The position numbers and the translations under genes are program-made. Shown here one piece after another: positions 19,725-29,376 of a stretch of 64,000 nucleotides of DNA. Source of the DNA: Ostreococcus mediterraneus (Eukaryota > Chlorophyta > Mamiellophyceae > Mamiellales > Bathycoccaceae); NCBI GenBank assembly GCA_012295225.1, contig WMKK01000005.1:130958-194957 (forward strand), in the 5' to 3' direction. Within the stretch, counting starts at the first letter, position 1. Each line of letters opens with the position of its first letter. The notes under the pieces were generated by a model, which was given only the letters and a program-made list of their open reading frames with translations, did not search any database and had not been told where the DNA came from.

Positions 19725-20609
19725 CTAAAACTCGCTCACGCCGCCGCCAGAGAGTTTGTCGGCCTCGACCGCGTAGCGACCGCCGCGAACGACTTCGTAA
19801 TTTTGCTTGCGCTCCATCACGCTTGGCATGCCGGACCCGCTGGGGGTTCCTTTCGCCAAGAGCTCGCCCGCGTCGTCGACGAGCACAAAGGAACGGAAAT
19901 CCTTCTCCGGTCCCGGGACCCACACCAACTTCCATGCAATCTTCGATTTGAACTGCACGTGCGCGACGTCTTTCGGGGGCTCTTGGCCAGAACCGAGTAT
20001 GCACGTGCACCACGATCCACCTTCGCCCATGGTTGGATCCCGCGCGGCGCGAATACCCACGCCGAGCGGATTATTAAACGCGATTCCAGCCACTTGTCCT
20101 TCGTTGTTATTATCGCTGTGCTCCAGTGTCATCGTCGTGGCATCGACATGGTTGAAGTCATTAAAGCAATGCTGCGTATTCCCGCGCCCAGGGGGAACGT
20201 TATTACCGAGATCAATTAACCCCGCCGCGCGTAATAACGCCGGTCGCACTTCGCTCGACCAGTCGCCGTCGAGCTCGCGCGCGCTCAACGCCGCGGCTCG
20301 AGCTCGCCCATTCATCATGCGCTCCGTCGCCGTACCCGGGTAGGCATCACGACGGGAGGCGTAGTTTCCGAGATCACCACCGGCGCCACCGCTCGCATCG
20401 GCGCCGCTGCGCATGGCGGAACACGCGAGGAGGGCGACGAGGCTCACGCGAAGGCGTCGACCGAGAACCCCTGCGGCGCCACTTCTGCGCGACGACGGCG
20501 TGGACGACGCGCGCACGGACGATCGCTGTGGTGTGTGTGACCTTTTCGTATGCAACGCCGTCGCGAGTGCGGTGCGAAACGCTACGCCGGGAGCGCGCGT
20601 GAGAGGCAT
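19725..20609 (-). CDS. Predicted thylakoid-lumen protein of unknown function (294 aa)
   Basis: The N-terminus is bipartite. An Arg/Ser/Thr-rich transit-like region (residues 1-50) is followed by a twin-arginine start to a hydrophobic stretch (RRLRVSLVALLACSAM, ~51-66) and a likely processing site after GADA. This is the layout of Tat-dependent lumen proteins. The mature part has a conserved-looking block with HCFNDFNHVDATTMTL and WCTCILGSGQEPP, then a beta-rich tail with WKLVWVPGPEKDFRSF. The CTC pair and other cysteines could be functional. I do not recognise the family. A TGACGTCA palindrome sits 5 nt upstream of the start codon. It shares a 43-bp promoter interval with the + gene at 20653. 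Confidence 0.7.
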   Translation of the reverse strand: MPLTRAPGVAFRTALATALHTKRSHTPQRSSVRASSTPSSRRSGAAGVLGRRLRVSLVALLACSAMRSGADASGGAGGDLGNYASRRDAYPGTATERMMNGRARAAALSARELDGDWSSEVRPALLRAAGLIDLGNNVPPGRGNTQHCFNDFNHVDATTMTLEHSDNNNEGQVAGIAFNNPLGVGIRAARDPTMGEGGSWCTCILGSGQEPPKDVAHVQFKSKIAWKLVWVPGPEKDFRSFVLVDDAGELLAKGTPSGSGMPSVMERKQNYEVVRGGRYAVEADKLSGGGVSEF

Positions 20610-20613
20610 TGTG

Positions 20614-20621
20614 TGACGTCA
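20614..20621. promoter_or_regulatory. TGACGTCA palindrome in a 43-bp bidirectional promoter
   Basis: An exact TGACGTCA (the bZIP/CRE-type core) lies 5 nt upstream of the minus-strand start at 20609 and 31 nt upstream of the plus-strand start at 20653. The same octamer lies just upstream of two other plastid-type genes here (46912 and 59255). Confidence 0.5.
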
Positions 20622-20652
20622 GTGGTGCTTTGTTCTCCGCGCGTCAACCAAC

Positions 20653-21174
20653 ATGGCGGATAGCATTCACGCACGGCTGCTCCGGGCGCGAGCGCGAGCG
20701 CGCGTGATTGATTTACGCGAATTCAGTGATTTTACGCAAGATGCGTTGACAAAATCCGCGCCCGTGGCGCTCGGGGTGGTCATTGGACGGGTCGTAAGCC
20801 ACCTCGTGGAATGTTACGTCGACGCGTTCGTCGCGCCCACCGTATCCATCTTTCTCAGACTGATTCGCTCGCGCGCTCGCGTGGACACGCTGAACGTGAC
20901 GATTTTAGGCGTTGTTTTTCCCATTGGTGTCGCGTTCGACGCCACGCTCGATGCAGCGGCCACTATTCTTGTCATTTTCTTGGTGCTCAAGTGCGTCGTT
21001 CGAGGCTGGCCGGCGACAAAACCGTGCCCATTCTGTCGCTCCTGGATCGCCGTCGACGCCACAAAGTGCGCTCACTGTCAAAGCAGCATTGTGCGCGTCC
21101 CAGAAATGAATCGCGCGGGAGAAAACGCGCATTTGAGCGACATTGAAGACGACATCGACGCGAGCGACCAATGA
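20653..21174 (+). CDS. MscL-like mechanosensitive channel with C-terminal zinc ribbon (173 aa)
   Basis: The order of parts fits the bacterial large-conductance mechanosensitive channel. An amphipathic N-terminal helix (LREFSDF, residues ~22-28) comes first. The first membrane helix contains ALGVVIGRVVSHLVE (~39-53), comparable to the MscL GVIIG segment. A loop follows with IFLRLIRSRARVDTLNVTIL. The second membrane helix is ATILVIFLVLKCVVR (~101-115). A four-cysteine zinc ribbon, CPFCRSWIAVDATKCAHC (~121-138), follows; a similar ribbon is appended to some bacterial MscL proteins. The acidic tail is free. MscL releases osmolytes on hypo-osmotic shock. Eukaryotic members are sparse, and the membrane (plasma, plastid or mitochondrial) cannot be read from this N-terminus. 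Assignment rests on pattern, so a generic small two-helix membrane protein remains possible. Confidence 0.6.
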   Translation: MADSIHARLLRARARARVIDLREFSDFTQDALTKSAPVALGVVIGRVVSHLVECYVDAFVAPTVSIFLRLIRSRARVDTLNVTILGVVFPIGVAFDATLDAAATILVIFLVLKCVVRGWPATKPCPFCRSWIAVDATKCAHCQSSIVRVPEMNRAGENAHLSDIEDDIDASDQ

Positions 21175-21385
21175 CGCATCCGCGCGCGCGCAACCAATGA
21201 CGGCTCGTGCGCGCACATGATCCACGAATCGCGCCCAATGAACGATGCATGACGATGACACGAAATGTTTCCAATGCCTTTCCGCGAGAATCGCGCGCGC
21301 GCGTCATGCGGGGCGCGCGAGAATGCGCGCGAGAACGCGCGCGCGGCGTGCGCAATGTGACGCCACCAATGTAAAACACAACACC

Positions 21386-22921
21386 ATGGTCCCAACACCC
21401 AAATCGCGTGGTCGGGCCATTCCGCCGCAAACATCGGCGCGCGCGACGATGTTGTTCGACGATGACGATCGGGAAGACACGCGCATGAAGCGCATGATGC
21501 GTATCGCGACGCTCACGACCGCTGGGTTGCTTCTCGGCGCGGTGGCGACGGCGAGCACGTCTACGGCGATCGCGGGCGGAGGCGTGCGCGCGATGCTCGG
21601 CGGCGCGGATGCGCGCGCGACGGGTGATATGGAGTACGCGAACGCACAGTTGGGAGCTGCGAAGTGGCGACGTTCTCCTGCGGTAGAGGCGAGACAGACG
21701 AGACGAGAGCGGGAACGAAAGGCGGCGGTGAATGGGAAAATTGCGGGCGCGGGTGGCGATCGCGCGCGGGACTTTTCTACGGCGGCGTTCAACGACGGAA
21801 CGCGAACGATGAGCCGAGGGGCAGCATACGACATGGCGGATGTTGTTAATATTCCGCGTTGGATGATGGAGAGAGTGAGCTATCACTTGCATCGATTCTC
21901 GGGATTTGCGTATGGGGTGGACAACAACGAGCTCGTGGGCAACGTTCGAAGGTCGCAGTGGCGTCGCGAGCACTTGGAGGCGCGCAAAAATCACCGCATG
22001 GAAAGCGAACTCGGTGCTGACGGCGAATCGTTAACGACTCCGATCATGGTGATATATTTGGGCGATTTGAAGACGTCTGCGCCGAATGCGAACATTGGTA
22101 AGACGGATGCCGATCGCGTGGAAGCCTTGGTTAAGCAATTGGCGCACGCGCACGGTACACAAGCCGTGAAGGAACTTGTGCGCTTGACGCCGGGGGTGAA
22201 CGTTCATGACTGGCCTGAAAAGGAGAACGTCGCGCAGTACGCGTTGAAGTCGGTATTGGAGAACAAGGCAGACGATATGGAATTTTCAAAGTTGCCATGG
22301 TTGAGCTTTTACGCCTCGCGGGACAGCGATGGACATTTTAGAGATAAATTTGCCGAGGAACGACACTTGGAGCACCATATCGGATGTTTGTTTGCGCACA
22401 TGTTCCAGTTCCAACTCGCGTATGATTCTGGGTACAAGGATACGTACATGCTGGAGTCTGACGCGTGGGATCCGTCGTTGCTCGCGTTACCGTTTAGCGC
22501 GTACGACACCCTCGTGGAAAACGCGCCGCAAGACTATGATATCATTTTCATCGACAAACCGTTGCAATTCGACCACGGCGAGCCCGTAGGTTCGTTCGAA
22601 GATCCTGAAAGTGGAGATGAGATGCTCATCTTCCACTTGAAGCACAAGTCTCCGCAGGCTGGATTATCCGCGGCGTTGGTTTCAGAAAGATTCTACCCGA
22701 AATTCTTCAAGCACGTAGGTGGCTTCGGTGCGGATATGATTGACGCCATGTTGAAGGCTGAGCTGTGCGTCGACTCGGCGTTTGACTCTGAAGGTGTGCG
22801 CACGGGCTTTGGCGCCGGCAACGCGCCCGCGTTGAAGTGCTACTGGGCTCTTCCGAAGAAAATTATGAAGGAGTTGTTGAGCCCGGACGGCAAGCATCAC
22901 CACGATGACAACGATAAGTAA
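21386..22921 (+). CDS. Type II membrane protein, GT25-like glycosyltransferase candidate (511 aa)
   Basis: The start at 21386 (MVPTPKSRGRA) places a single hydrophobic anchor at about residues 40-60 (IATLTTAGLLLGAVATAS), giving a short cytosolic tail and a large lumenal domain, the usual Golgi-enzyme topology. The central part contains HIGCLFAHMFQFQLAYDSGY followed by YMLESDAWDPS (~350-380). This resembles the GCxxSH ... ILEDDA pattern of GT25-type glycosyltransferases, with ESDA in the place of the metal-binding acidic motif. The C-terminus is His/Asp-rich (KHHHDDNDK). The family assignment is inference. TGTAA occurs 78 nt past the stop (22999-23003). Confidence 0.55.
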   Translation: MVPTPKSRGRAIPPQTSARATMLFDDDDREDTRMKRMMRIATLTTAGLLLGAVATASTSTAIAGGGVRAMLGGADARATGDMEYANAQLGAAKWRRSPAVEARQTRRERERKAAVNGKIAGAGGDRARDFSTAAFNDGTRTMSRGAAYDMADVVNIPRWMMERVSYHLHRFSGFAYGVDNNELVGNVRRSQWRREHLEARKNHRMESELGADGESLTTPIMVIYLGDLKTSAPNANIGKTDADRVEALVKQLAHAHGTQAVKELVRLTPGVNVHDWPEKENVAQYALKSVLENKADDMEFSKLPWLSFYASRDSDGHFRDKFAEERHLEHHIGCLFAHMFQFQLAYDSGYKDTYMLESDAWDPSLLALPFSAYDTLVENAPQDYDIIFIDKPLQFDHGEPVGSFEDPESGDEMLIFHLKHKSPQAGLSAALVSERFYPKFFKHVGGFGADMIDAMLKAELCVDSAFDSEGVRTGFGAGNAPALKCYWALPKKIMKELLSPDGKHHHDDNDK

Positions 22922-23107
22922 ACGAGTGAACGAGTGCAGAATGGCATCAGTATCACACATACCGACTGCATAATCACAAGTCCACGAAAAACTACCATTG
23001 TAATAACTTTCGATGCAAAACATTTTACTCTAAATAACTTGAACAAACGCGAGGAGCGCTAAAATTACAAAATGCAGGCTACTTTGGAGCGATGCGCCTT
23101 CGTGTCT

Positions 23108-24058
23108 TCATCCGAGATTTCGACGCGATTGGAATCTCGTATTTGCCGATTGCTCGCTCAAGACGACTTGGAATTTATCGATAAACTCATTGAGCTCGTT
23201 TGTCGTCTTCGTCAATGACGCGAGGTAGTTGAGCGCCAGCGTGTCTTCATATTCATCCGCAAAACTTGTGCCAAACTCATCGCGGGTGTTAACACGTAAT
23301 GTCTTCATCGCGCCCGCAATTTTTCGTAGTAAATCGTAATCACACGGCACTAAACCGCGCTTTACATTGTCCAAGTAGTCCCGTACCGTCGCCAGTCTAT
23401 CGCGCAACGCGCCCGTGGCGCTCGCCGCGCTCTCCAACGTCGCCCCAAATCGCGCCGAGTACGAGTCTCGGCTGCCAGGTACAATCTTTGACACTTCATC
23501 AACCGTGATGCGCTCAGCTTCGAACGTCTCCACCGTGTACTCGCATTGTTCAAATGCATCCGCCGACGTCCCGACGCCCGCCTCCGCGCCGACGCGCTCA
23601 TACCACACCGCCTCCACGCCCTCATCCCCAGCTTCTCCAGGTCCACATCGCACGACCAAAATTACGATCCCATTCTCCACGAGCTCATGCGCGCTGAGTT
23701 CGCGACACATCGACGCATCCAACGCGTCATCCAACGCCCCCGACGCCGTCGCTCGATAGTACCCGACAACCTCCAGCTCCCCTCGCGTTTGCGCGTACAA
23801 CCCCGCGCGTTCCCGCGCACTAGCAAAATCAAACCCACCGCACACATCCTTGTCACCATTCGCCGTCGTCGTTCCCACCTCGAGCGCGCACACCACGTCG
23901 ATGGACGCCCCTTTTCGCGTGCCGTAAAGCAATCCCATGGCTCGAGTCGTGTCATTCGCACCGCCGCCGTCACCATCGCGCGGTGCGCGCGCGTATCGCG
24001 CGTAGTGATCGCAAATCGTCACCGTCGCGAGTGGATGCACCGATCTCGCGCGCGTCAT
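23108..24058 (-). CDS. CSN6: COP9 signalosome subunit 6 (MPN domain), 316 aa
   Basis: The MPN domain starts with SVHPLATVTICDHYAR (residues ~6-21) and continues MGLLYGTRKGASIDVVCALEV (in two parts, ~41-61). This corresponds to the CSN6 opening and not to the metalloprotease subunit CSN5: no HxH-x10-D JAMM signature is present, as expected for CSN6. The C-terminal helical region (LRDRLATVRDYLDNVKRG, ~225-245) matches the family's helical tail. With CSN5 it forms the core of the deneddylase acting on cullin ligases. The start is the first ATG; the frame upstream has only GTG. TGTAA lies 39 nt past the stop (complement of 23065-23069). It diverges from Raptor with 148 bp between starts. Confidence 0.9.
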   Translation of the reverse strand: MTRARSVHPLATVTICDHYARYARAPRDGDGGGANDTTRAMGLLYGTRKGASIDVVCALEVGTTTANGDKDVCGGFDFASARERAGLYAQTRGELEVVGYYRATASGALDDALDASMCRELSAHELVENGIVILVVRCGPGEAGDEGVEAVWYERVGAEAGVGTSADAFEQCEYTVETFEAERITVDEVSKIVPGSRDSYSARFGATLESAASATGALRDRLATVRDYLDNVKRGLVPCDYDLLRKIAGAMKTLRVNTRDEFGTSFADEYEDTLALNYLASLTKTTNELNEFIDKFQVVLSEQSANTRFQSRRNLG

Positions 24059-24159
24059 CGCGCCCTTCAACGTCGTGCGCGCGCGTAAAGGCGTCGAGGT
24101 GTCGCGCACACGCTGGCGCCCATGAGCCTCACTTTAAAGCGCGCGCCGTCCAGGCGACG

Positions 24160-24195
24160 CCGCGCACGCGCACGCGCACGCGCACGCGCACGTGG
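24160..24195. repeat. CGCACG-type hexanucleotide repeat in CSN6/Raptor promoter interval
   Basis: About five GCACGC/CGCACG units lie in the 148-bp divergent interval, ending ~12 bp before the Raptor start codon. Confidence 0.75.
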
Positions 24196-24206
24196 TGGTG
24201 ACACGC

Positions 24207-27200
24207 ATGAATACGTCACACGCGCACTCGCGCGATGAAACCGGCGGCGGCGGCGGCGGTGGGAGCGCGCGTGGTGTGAGCGCTGAGAATGCTGGGGAAT
24301 CGCGTGCGCGAACGGTTGACGACGACGTCGCCGACGCCGGCGCACGCGCGAACGGAGGGGTTGACAACGGCGCGCGTGGTGTGCTTGGATTTGATCGCCC
24401 GCGATCTCGATCGAGCGCGCGACGATCGAGTACGAGTGAAGGGTCGTCGAGCGCTCGACGGTTGAGCGAGGACGAAGACGACGACGAAACGTACGAAGAC
24501 GAAGAAGACGAAGACGACGACGATGGAACGTACGAAGACGAAGAGGAGGAGGAGGAGGAGGAGGAGGAAAGCGAGTCTCCGGGTTTGAACGTGACGTATC
24601 CGATGTTTTTATGTGATGAGAGACACTTTGCGGGGGCGTTTTTCGACGAAGAGGGCGGTGACGGCGCGTCTACTTCTGGTACTGGAGGCATAGAAGAGAC
24701 GAGTAAGTGGCGCACGAAGGATAGAATGAAAACTGTGAGTGTGGCTTTGGTGTTGTGTTTGAATATTGGCGTGGATCCACCGGATACGATGAAAATATCA
24801 CCGTGCGCGCGGATGCAGTGCTGGATTAATCCGATGAGTATGCAGCCTCAAAAGGAGTTGGATGCGATCGGCAAGGCATTACAGGCGCAATACGAACGAT
24901 GGCAACCGAGAGCAAAATATAAGTTGCAGCTCGATCCCACCACAGAAGATATGAAAAAGTTGTGCATTTCGTGTCGAAGGAACGCAAAGAATGAACGCGT
25001 GTTGTTACATTACAACGGGCACGGCGTACCGAGACCGACGGCGAATGGCGAGATTTGGGTGTTTAACAAATCGTACACGCAGTATATTCCTTTATCTGTG
25101 TATGATTTACAGTTGTGGACCGGAACGCCCGCGATTTACGTGTTTGATTGCTCCAACGCTGGATTAATTATCAAGTCTTTCTTGAAGCTTTCAGATCCCG
25201 GGGCAAACGCCGGCGTCATGCCGCCGCCGCCGCAACTTGGCACGGTAGATTTAGAACGACGGCAAAGCGGTGGCCAGCGCGCGTTTGTGGAGCTTGGCCA
25301 TGATATGGGCATAGTACCACCTCTTGGTGATAGTGGATTCGGTCCTAGTCCAACCTCAAACGCGGCGAATGAGTGCATTTTACTCGCCGCGTGCGGACCA
25401 AATGAACTCTTGCCACAGTCTGCGGAGTTGCCGGCGGACGTGTTCTCGGCGTGTCTAACCACACCCGTGCAGATGGCTTTGCACTGGTTTTGTTCTAATT
25501 CCGCTCTCAAAGGTCACGGAATATCGGCGGATATTATTGATAATATCCCTGGTCAACAGAACAATCGCAAAACGCCCCTGGGCGAACTCAACTGGATCTT
25601 CACAGCAATCACTGACACGATTGCGTGGAATGTGTTACCGCGGCAGTTGTTCCAAAAGTTATTTAGACAAGATCTACTCGTGGCGTCGTTGTTTAGAAAT
25701 TTCTTGCTCGCCGAGCGCATCATGCGAGCCAATAACTGCACGCCAGTGTCGTCGCCAAAGTTACCTCCAACTCATCAACATCCCATGTGGGAAGCTTGGG
25801 ACATGGCGGTAGAACAGTGCTTGTTGCAAATGCCGATGTTGCTGTCGGGAAACCCTAACGTGGAGTTCATTCCATCACCATTCTTCACCGACCAGCTCAC
25901 GGCTTTTGAGGTTTGGTTGGAGTATGGAAACGAAAACGACGCGCCGCCAGAGCAGTTACCCATCGTGCTCCAAGTTTTACTTTCACAATCGCATCGCTTG
26001 CGAGCGTTAGTTCTCCTCGGGCGGTTTTTGGATTTAGGATTATGGGCAGTGGAGCTCGCGTTGTCAGTGGGTATTTTCCCGTACGTGCTCAAATTGTTGC
26101 AGACGACGGCGCCTGAGCTACGGCAGATTTTAGTCTTCATTTGGACAAAAATCTTAGCGCTCGATCACTCGTGCCAAGCAGACTTAGTCAAAGATGATGG
26201 ACACGTATATTTCATACGATTTTTGCAGAGTTCCAACGTTCCAGTTGAAGAACGTGCGATGGCGGCGTTCATTCTTGCGGTGATCTCTGATGGACATGAA
26301 AAAGGCCAGACGGTGTGCGCGGCGAGCGGGTTGATGGATATTTGTCTTTCTAACATTATCGCCGCGAGTCAACGAGAGACCGGGTCGCCATTCTTCCTCA
26401 GGTGGTTATGTTTGTGTCTCGGCAAGCTGTGGGAAGATCACTCAGATTCCCAGATCGCTGCGTTTGAAGCAGACGCGCACACGTTGTTGGCAAGCGTTTT
26501 CAAACATTCCTCGCCGGACGCCCGCGCGGCGGCTGTCTTCGCCCTCGGTTCACTGATTAACATTGGCGCAAAGCGACAGCATTCTCAATTTGGCTTGGTG
26601 ACAAGACAGAACTCAGCGCAACCTGAAGAGCTCATGCACGTCATGTCATCGAGCAGCGTGATTGGTGCACAGATGGGGTCGCGCGCGCACACGCCCGAGC
26701 TGTCCAACAAATCGCTTCACCAAGAGCTTCCGCTCCCGTCGTCATTTGAGAAGATTCATGGCACCGAACGTACAGTGGCGTCGCATTTAATCACTGCCTC
26801 CGAAGATGCGAGTCCGCTCGTCCGCGTCGAAGTCGCCGTGGCGCTCGCGCGCGTCGCTCGCGCGCATTCCGGATTGATTAAAGACGCCACAGTGGCGTGG
26901 AAGCGCGACTACGATTCTGTCATGGCCAAGCGAGCCATAGATGCCAAACATCACAAACGCAGTGAGAGCGTGAGCACACGACGCAATCGCTTCGGTATGG
27001 GCTCGATGGGCGGTTCTGCAGGCGCTTCTAGCTTCGACCACGGTTCCTTTGGGAGCACACATTCGATGATGACCGTGGACGAGGACGACCAGAACGTGTT
27101 TGGCCGAAGCTTGGAGGAAATCGCTCGAAGTTCTGACGAACGACTCCAACGCACAGCGTCCGCCGGAAGCGATCAAGTTGGACCTCAACCGATTGTTGGC

Positions 27201-29300
27201 AGAAGCGAAACGTCGTTGAGTAGTATCGACCACGGAGGATCGCCGCGGTCGTCCTTTGACGCACCAAGAATTGGATTGTACGTGCAAATACTTCAAGTGT
27301 TGCTCAACCTCGCGTTGGACTCGAGTCCGTTGGTATCCGCCGCAGCGTTCAAAGCGTTATCGAGTATGGGACTTGAGAACTCACATCCGATCATGGAAAA
27401 AGTTTTGGGCACGGGGAACTTTAAGAGCGATCAAAAGACGACGCAAGAGCGTCATCGAAGACGATCGTCGTTTGCCAGCGTCGATCTCGCCGCCGACGGG
27501 TCTTCGGGCACAGATTTACCTGAAAGCCCCGGCGGATCGTTGCGTCGCACGGATTCATGGCATCAGCGTTTAACCACCCTTGGGCATCGTCTACTCGGTT
27601 CACCGACGAAGAAGGCACCGATGTCGCCTTCTTCCCTAGGAAGCGCCGGCGCTCCGCAGAGTCCGCAAAAGTCCAAGGCGTCTCGAGACGAACCCGTGAC
27701 GACGCTTCGTCGCCCGCACAAAATGTCGAGCCGGGTAGGGACGATGTTGAGCCCCTCGCCGAGCTCAACGCAGCTTCCTGCGATGAATATTCCACACATC
27801 AATACGCGGACGAGCGATCTTACGGTGTCGCCGCACGAATCGCCATTGCGACGCACGGCGAGCACGCTCGCAGGCGACGAAGACCGCGGCGGATTTGGGA
27901 GCTCTGGAAACTTGATGCGCTTAAATTCGCATACGTCTCTCGATTCACTCGAAATGGCCTCACCTCGGCCGTTATCTGGCGAAGATTTCTCTGAACACCG
28001 CGACGGCGCGCTGCCGAAGAGCGTCGTGTACAAGCGCGGGTGCTCACACTTTTCCACAGCGCTGCTAGAACCCATGCAAGACGACGAAGATATCACCTTT
28101 GACGCTGAAGATGACGCAGAGGACGACGTCGCGCCCTGGTTGCGCCACCCCGATCAAAAACGTCGCACAGAACGTCTGACCACCGTGCACGAGCGCGTCA
28201 TGCACACGCGGTCGACGGGCGAGAGCGCGTTAAAGATGACCGAGTACGTGTCGAGCATCGATTGCGGCGCCGGGACGATTCCAACCTCCATCGTCATGCA
28301 CCCGCTCGAATCGCGCGTGCTCACGGGTGATAGCAAAGGTCAAGTGCACGTGTGGGATTCGACAAATTCGCGCGTGCTTAACAAGTTTCACACCGAGTTG
28401 CGGGGCGTGAGCGCGATTTCGCTTGTGAATGAAACAGACGACGCGATGTTACTCACGGGCGCGCCGGATGGACACGTGAAAATTTGGCGCGACTACGACG
28501 CGCCAAATGAGCACAAGCTCGTCACCGCGTGGTGCGCGTTACCCACTCAATCGATACACCGTGATGCAATGACGAGCGCAACGCCCGTGGGGTTATATAA
28601 GCCGTCGACGCACTATCGAACACAGCAAGAGAACGCCAAGGCGATCATCGTGTGGCAGCAGCTCACCGGATGTCTCTACGCCACCGGCCACGTCGGTCCG
28701 AGTCCTTTACTTCGTGTGTGGGACATGACGAGCGAGTTGTGTCGCGAAAATATGCATATGCAGTCGCAGGGCACGTGCTTAACCGCGGAAGGCGCGCTCC
28801 TCATGGCTGGTACCGCCGACGGAGCGGTATTGTCGTACGACTTGCGCTCGCCCGCGCGTTTATTGAGCGCCATTCAAAGCCACACGCAGCCGGTAATTAG
28901 CATCTTACTCCAACCCGGGGGGATCAGCAATTTACTCATCACGGGCTGCTCCGATGGTAAGATGAAGTTTTGCGATTTGCGGAACACGTCCAAGCCGTTC
29001 TTAACGACAGAGGTTGGTGTGTCAAAACCGGCGCCGAGCGGGACGATGCGCGCGCCGGCGCTCACGGCTCTCGTCGGGCATTCGTGCGCGGGCGTCATCG
29101 CGTCTGGGTCATCAGAACGTGCTATTAAGCTGTGGGATATGCGAGGGTCAAACATCGCGACGATTCAGTATACAAATTCGTTCTTGGGTCAGCGCATCGG
29201 AGCGGTGACGGCGTTGGCGTTCCATCCGAATTCGACGTACCTCGCGGCGGGGTCATCCGCGGGGCAGTCGACGATTTACGGCAGTGAGCGAAGACTTTAA
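24207..29300 (+). CDS. RAPTOR: Raptor, regulatory-associated protein of TOR (1697 aa)
   Basis: Scaffold subunit of TOR complex 1 that recruits substrates to the TOR kinase. The N-terminal Raptor (caspase-like) domain is unmistakable: MKTVSVALVLCLNIGVDPPD (~170-190), PCARMQCWINP, HYNGHGVPRPTANGEIWVFN (~270-290), IYVFDCSNAGLII (~310). A HEAT-repeat block follows (~500-900), then a long Ser-rich linker, and a C-terminal WD40 propeller (~1345-1690; VHVWDSTN, VKIWRDYD, IKLWDMRG). An unusual acidic run precedes the conserved domain (about residues 87-123: alternating Asp/Glu/Tyr, then nine Glu from a GAG repeat). The start at 24207 is the first ATG in frame. It is a single long exon and converges on HEATR6 with 76 bp between stops. 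Confidence 0.97.
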   Translation: MNTSHAHSRDETGGGGGGGSARGVSAENAGESRARTVDDDVADAGARANGGVDNGARGVLGFDRPRSRSSARRSSTSEGSSSARRLSEDEDDDETYEDEEDEDDDDGTYEDEEEEEEEEEESESPGLNVTYPMFLCDERHFAGAFFDEEGGDGASTSGTGGIEETSKWRTKDRMKTVSVALVLCLNIGVDPPDTMKISPCARMQCWINPMSMQPQKELDAIGKALQAQYERWQPRAKYKLQLDPTTEDMKKLCISCRRNAKNERVLLHYNGHGVPRPTANGEIWVFNKSYTQYIPLSVYDLQLWTGTPAIYVFDCSNAGLIIKSFLKLSDPGANAGVMPPPPQLGTVDLERRQSGGQRAFVELGHDMGIVPPLGDSGFGPSPTSNAANECILLAACGPNELLPQSAELPADVFSACLTTPVQMALHWFCSNSALKGHGISADIIDNIPGQQNNRKTPLGELNWIFTAITDTIAWNVLPRQLFQKLFRQDLLVASLFRNFLLAERIMRANNCTPVSSPKLPPTHQHPMWEAWDMAVEQCLLQMPMLLSGNPNVEFIPSPFFTDQLTAFEVWLEYGNENDAPPEQLPIVLQVLLSQSHRLRALVLLGRFLDLGLWAVELALSVGIFPYVLKLLQTTAPELRQILVFIWTKILALDHSCQADLVKDDGHVYFIRFLQSSNVPVEERAMAAFILAVISDGHEKGQTVCAASGLMDICLSNIIAASQRETGSPFFLRWLCLCLGKLWEDHSDSQIAAFEADAHTLLASVFKHSSPDARAAAVFALGSLINIGAKRQHSQFGLVTRQNSAQPEELMHVMSSSSVIGAQMGSRAHTPELSNKSLHQELPLPSSFEKIHGTERTVASHLITASEDASPLVRVEVAVALARVARAHSGLIKDATVAWKRDYDSVMAKRAIDAKHHKRSESVSTRRNRFGMGSMGGSAGASSFDHGSFGSTHSMMTVDEDDQNVFGRSLEEIARSSDERLQRTASAGSDQVGPQPIVGRSETSLSSIDHGGSPRSSFDAPRIGLYVQILQVLLNLALDSSPLVSAAAFKALSSMGLENSHPIMEKVLGTGNFKSDQKTTQERHRRRSSFASVDLAADGSSGTDLPESPGGSLRRTDSWHQRLTTLGHRLLGSPTKKAPMSPSSLGSAGAPQSPQKSKASRDEPVTTLRRPHKMSSRVGTMLSPSPSSTQLPAMNIPHINTRTSDLTVSPHESPLRRTASTLAGDEDRGGFGSSGNLMRLNSHTSLDSLEMASPRPLSGEDFSEHRDGALPKSVVYKRGCSHFSTALLEPMQDDEDITFDAEDDAEDDVAPWLRHPDQKRRTERLTTVHERVMHTRSTGESALKMTEYVSSIDCGAGTIPTSIVMHPLESRVLTGDSKGQVHVWDSTNSRVLNKFHTELRGVSAISLVNETDDAMLLTGAPDGHVKIWRDYDAPNEHKLVTAWCALPTQSIHRDAMTSATPVGLYKPSTHYRTQQENAKAIIVWQQLTGCLYATGHVGPSPLLRVWDMTSELCRENMHMQSQGTCLTAEGALLMAGTADGAVLSYDLRSPARLLSAIQSHTQPVISILLQPGGISNLLITGCSDGKMKFCDLRNTSKPFLTTEVGVSKPAPSGTMRAPALTALVGHSCAGVIASGSSERAIKLWDMRGSNIATIQYTNSFLGQRIGAVTALAFHPNSTYLAAGSSAGQSTIYGSERRL

Positions 29301-29376
29301 CGACGAGCACAATTGTACTCTATAGCTACTACTACAACAAGCTAGCAAATCTAGGAAATACATTCAAGACACACAC

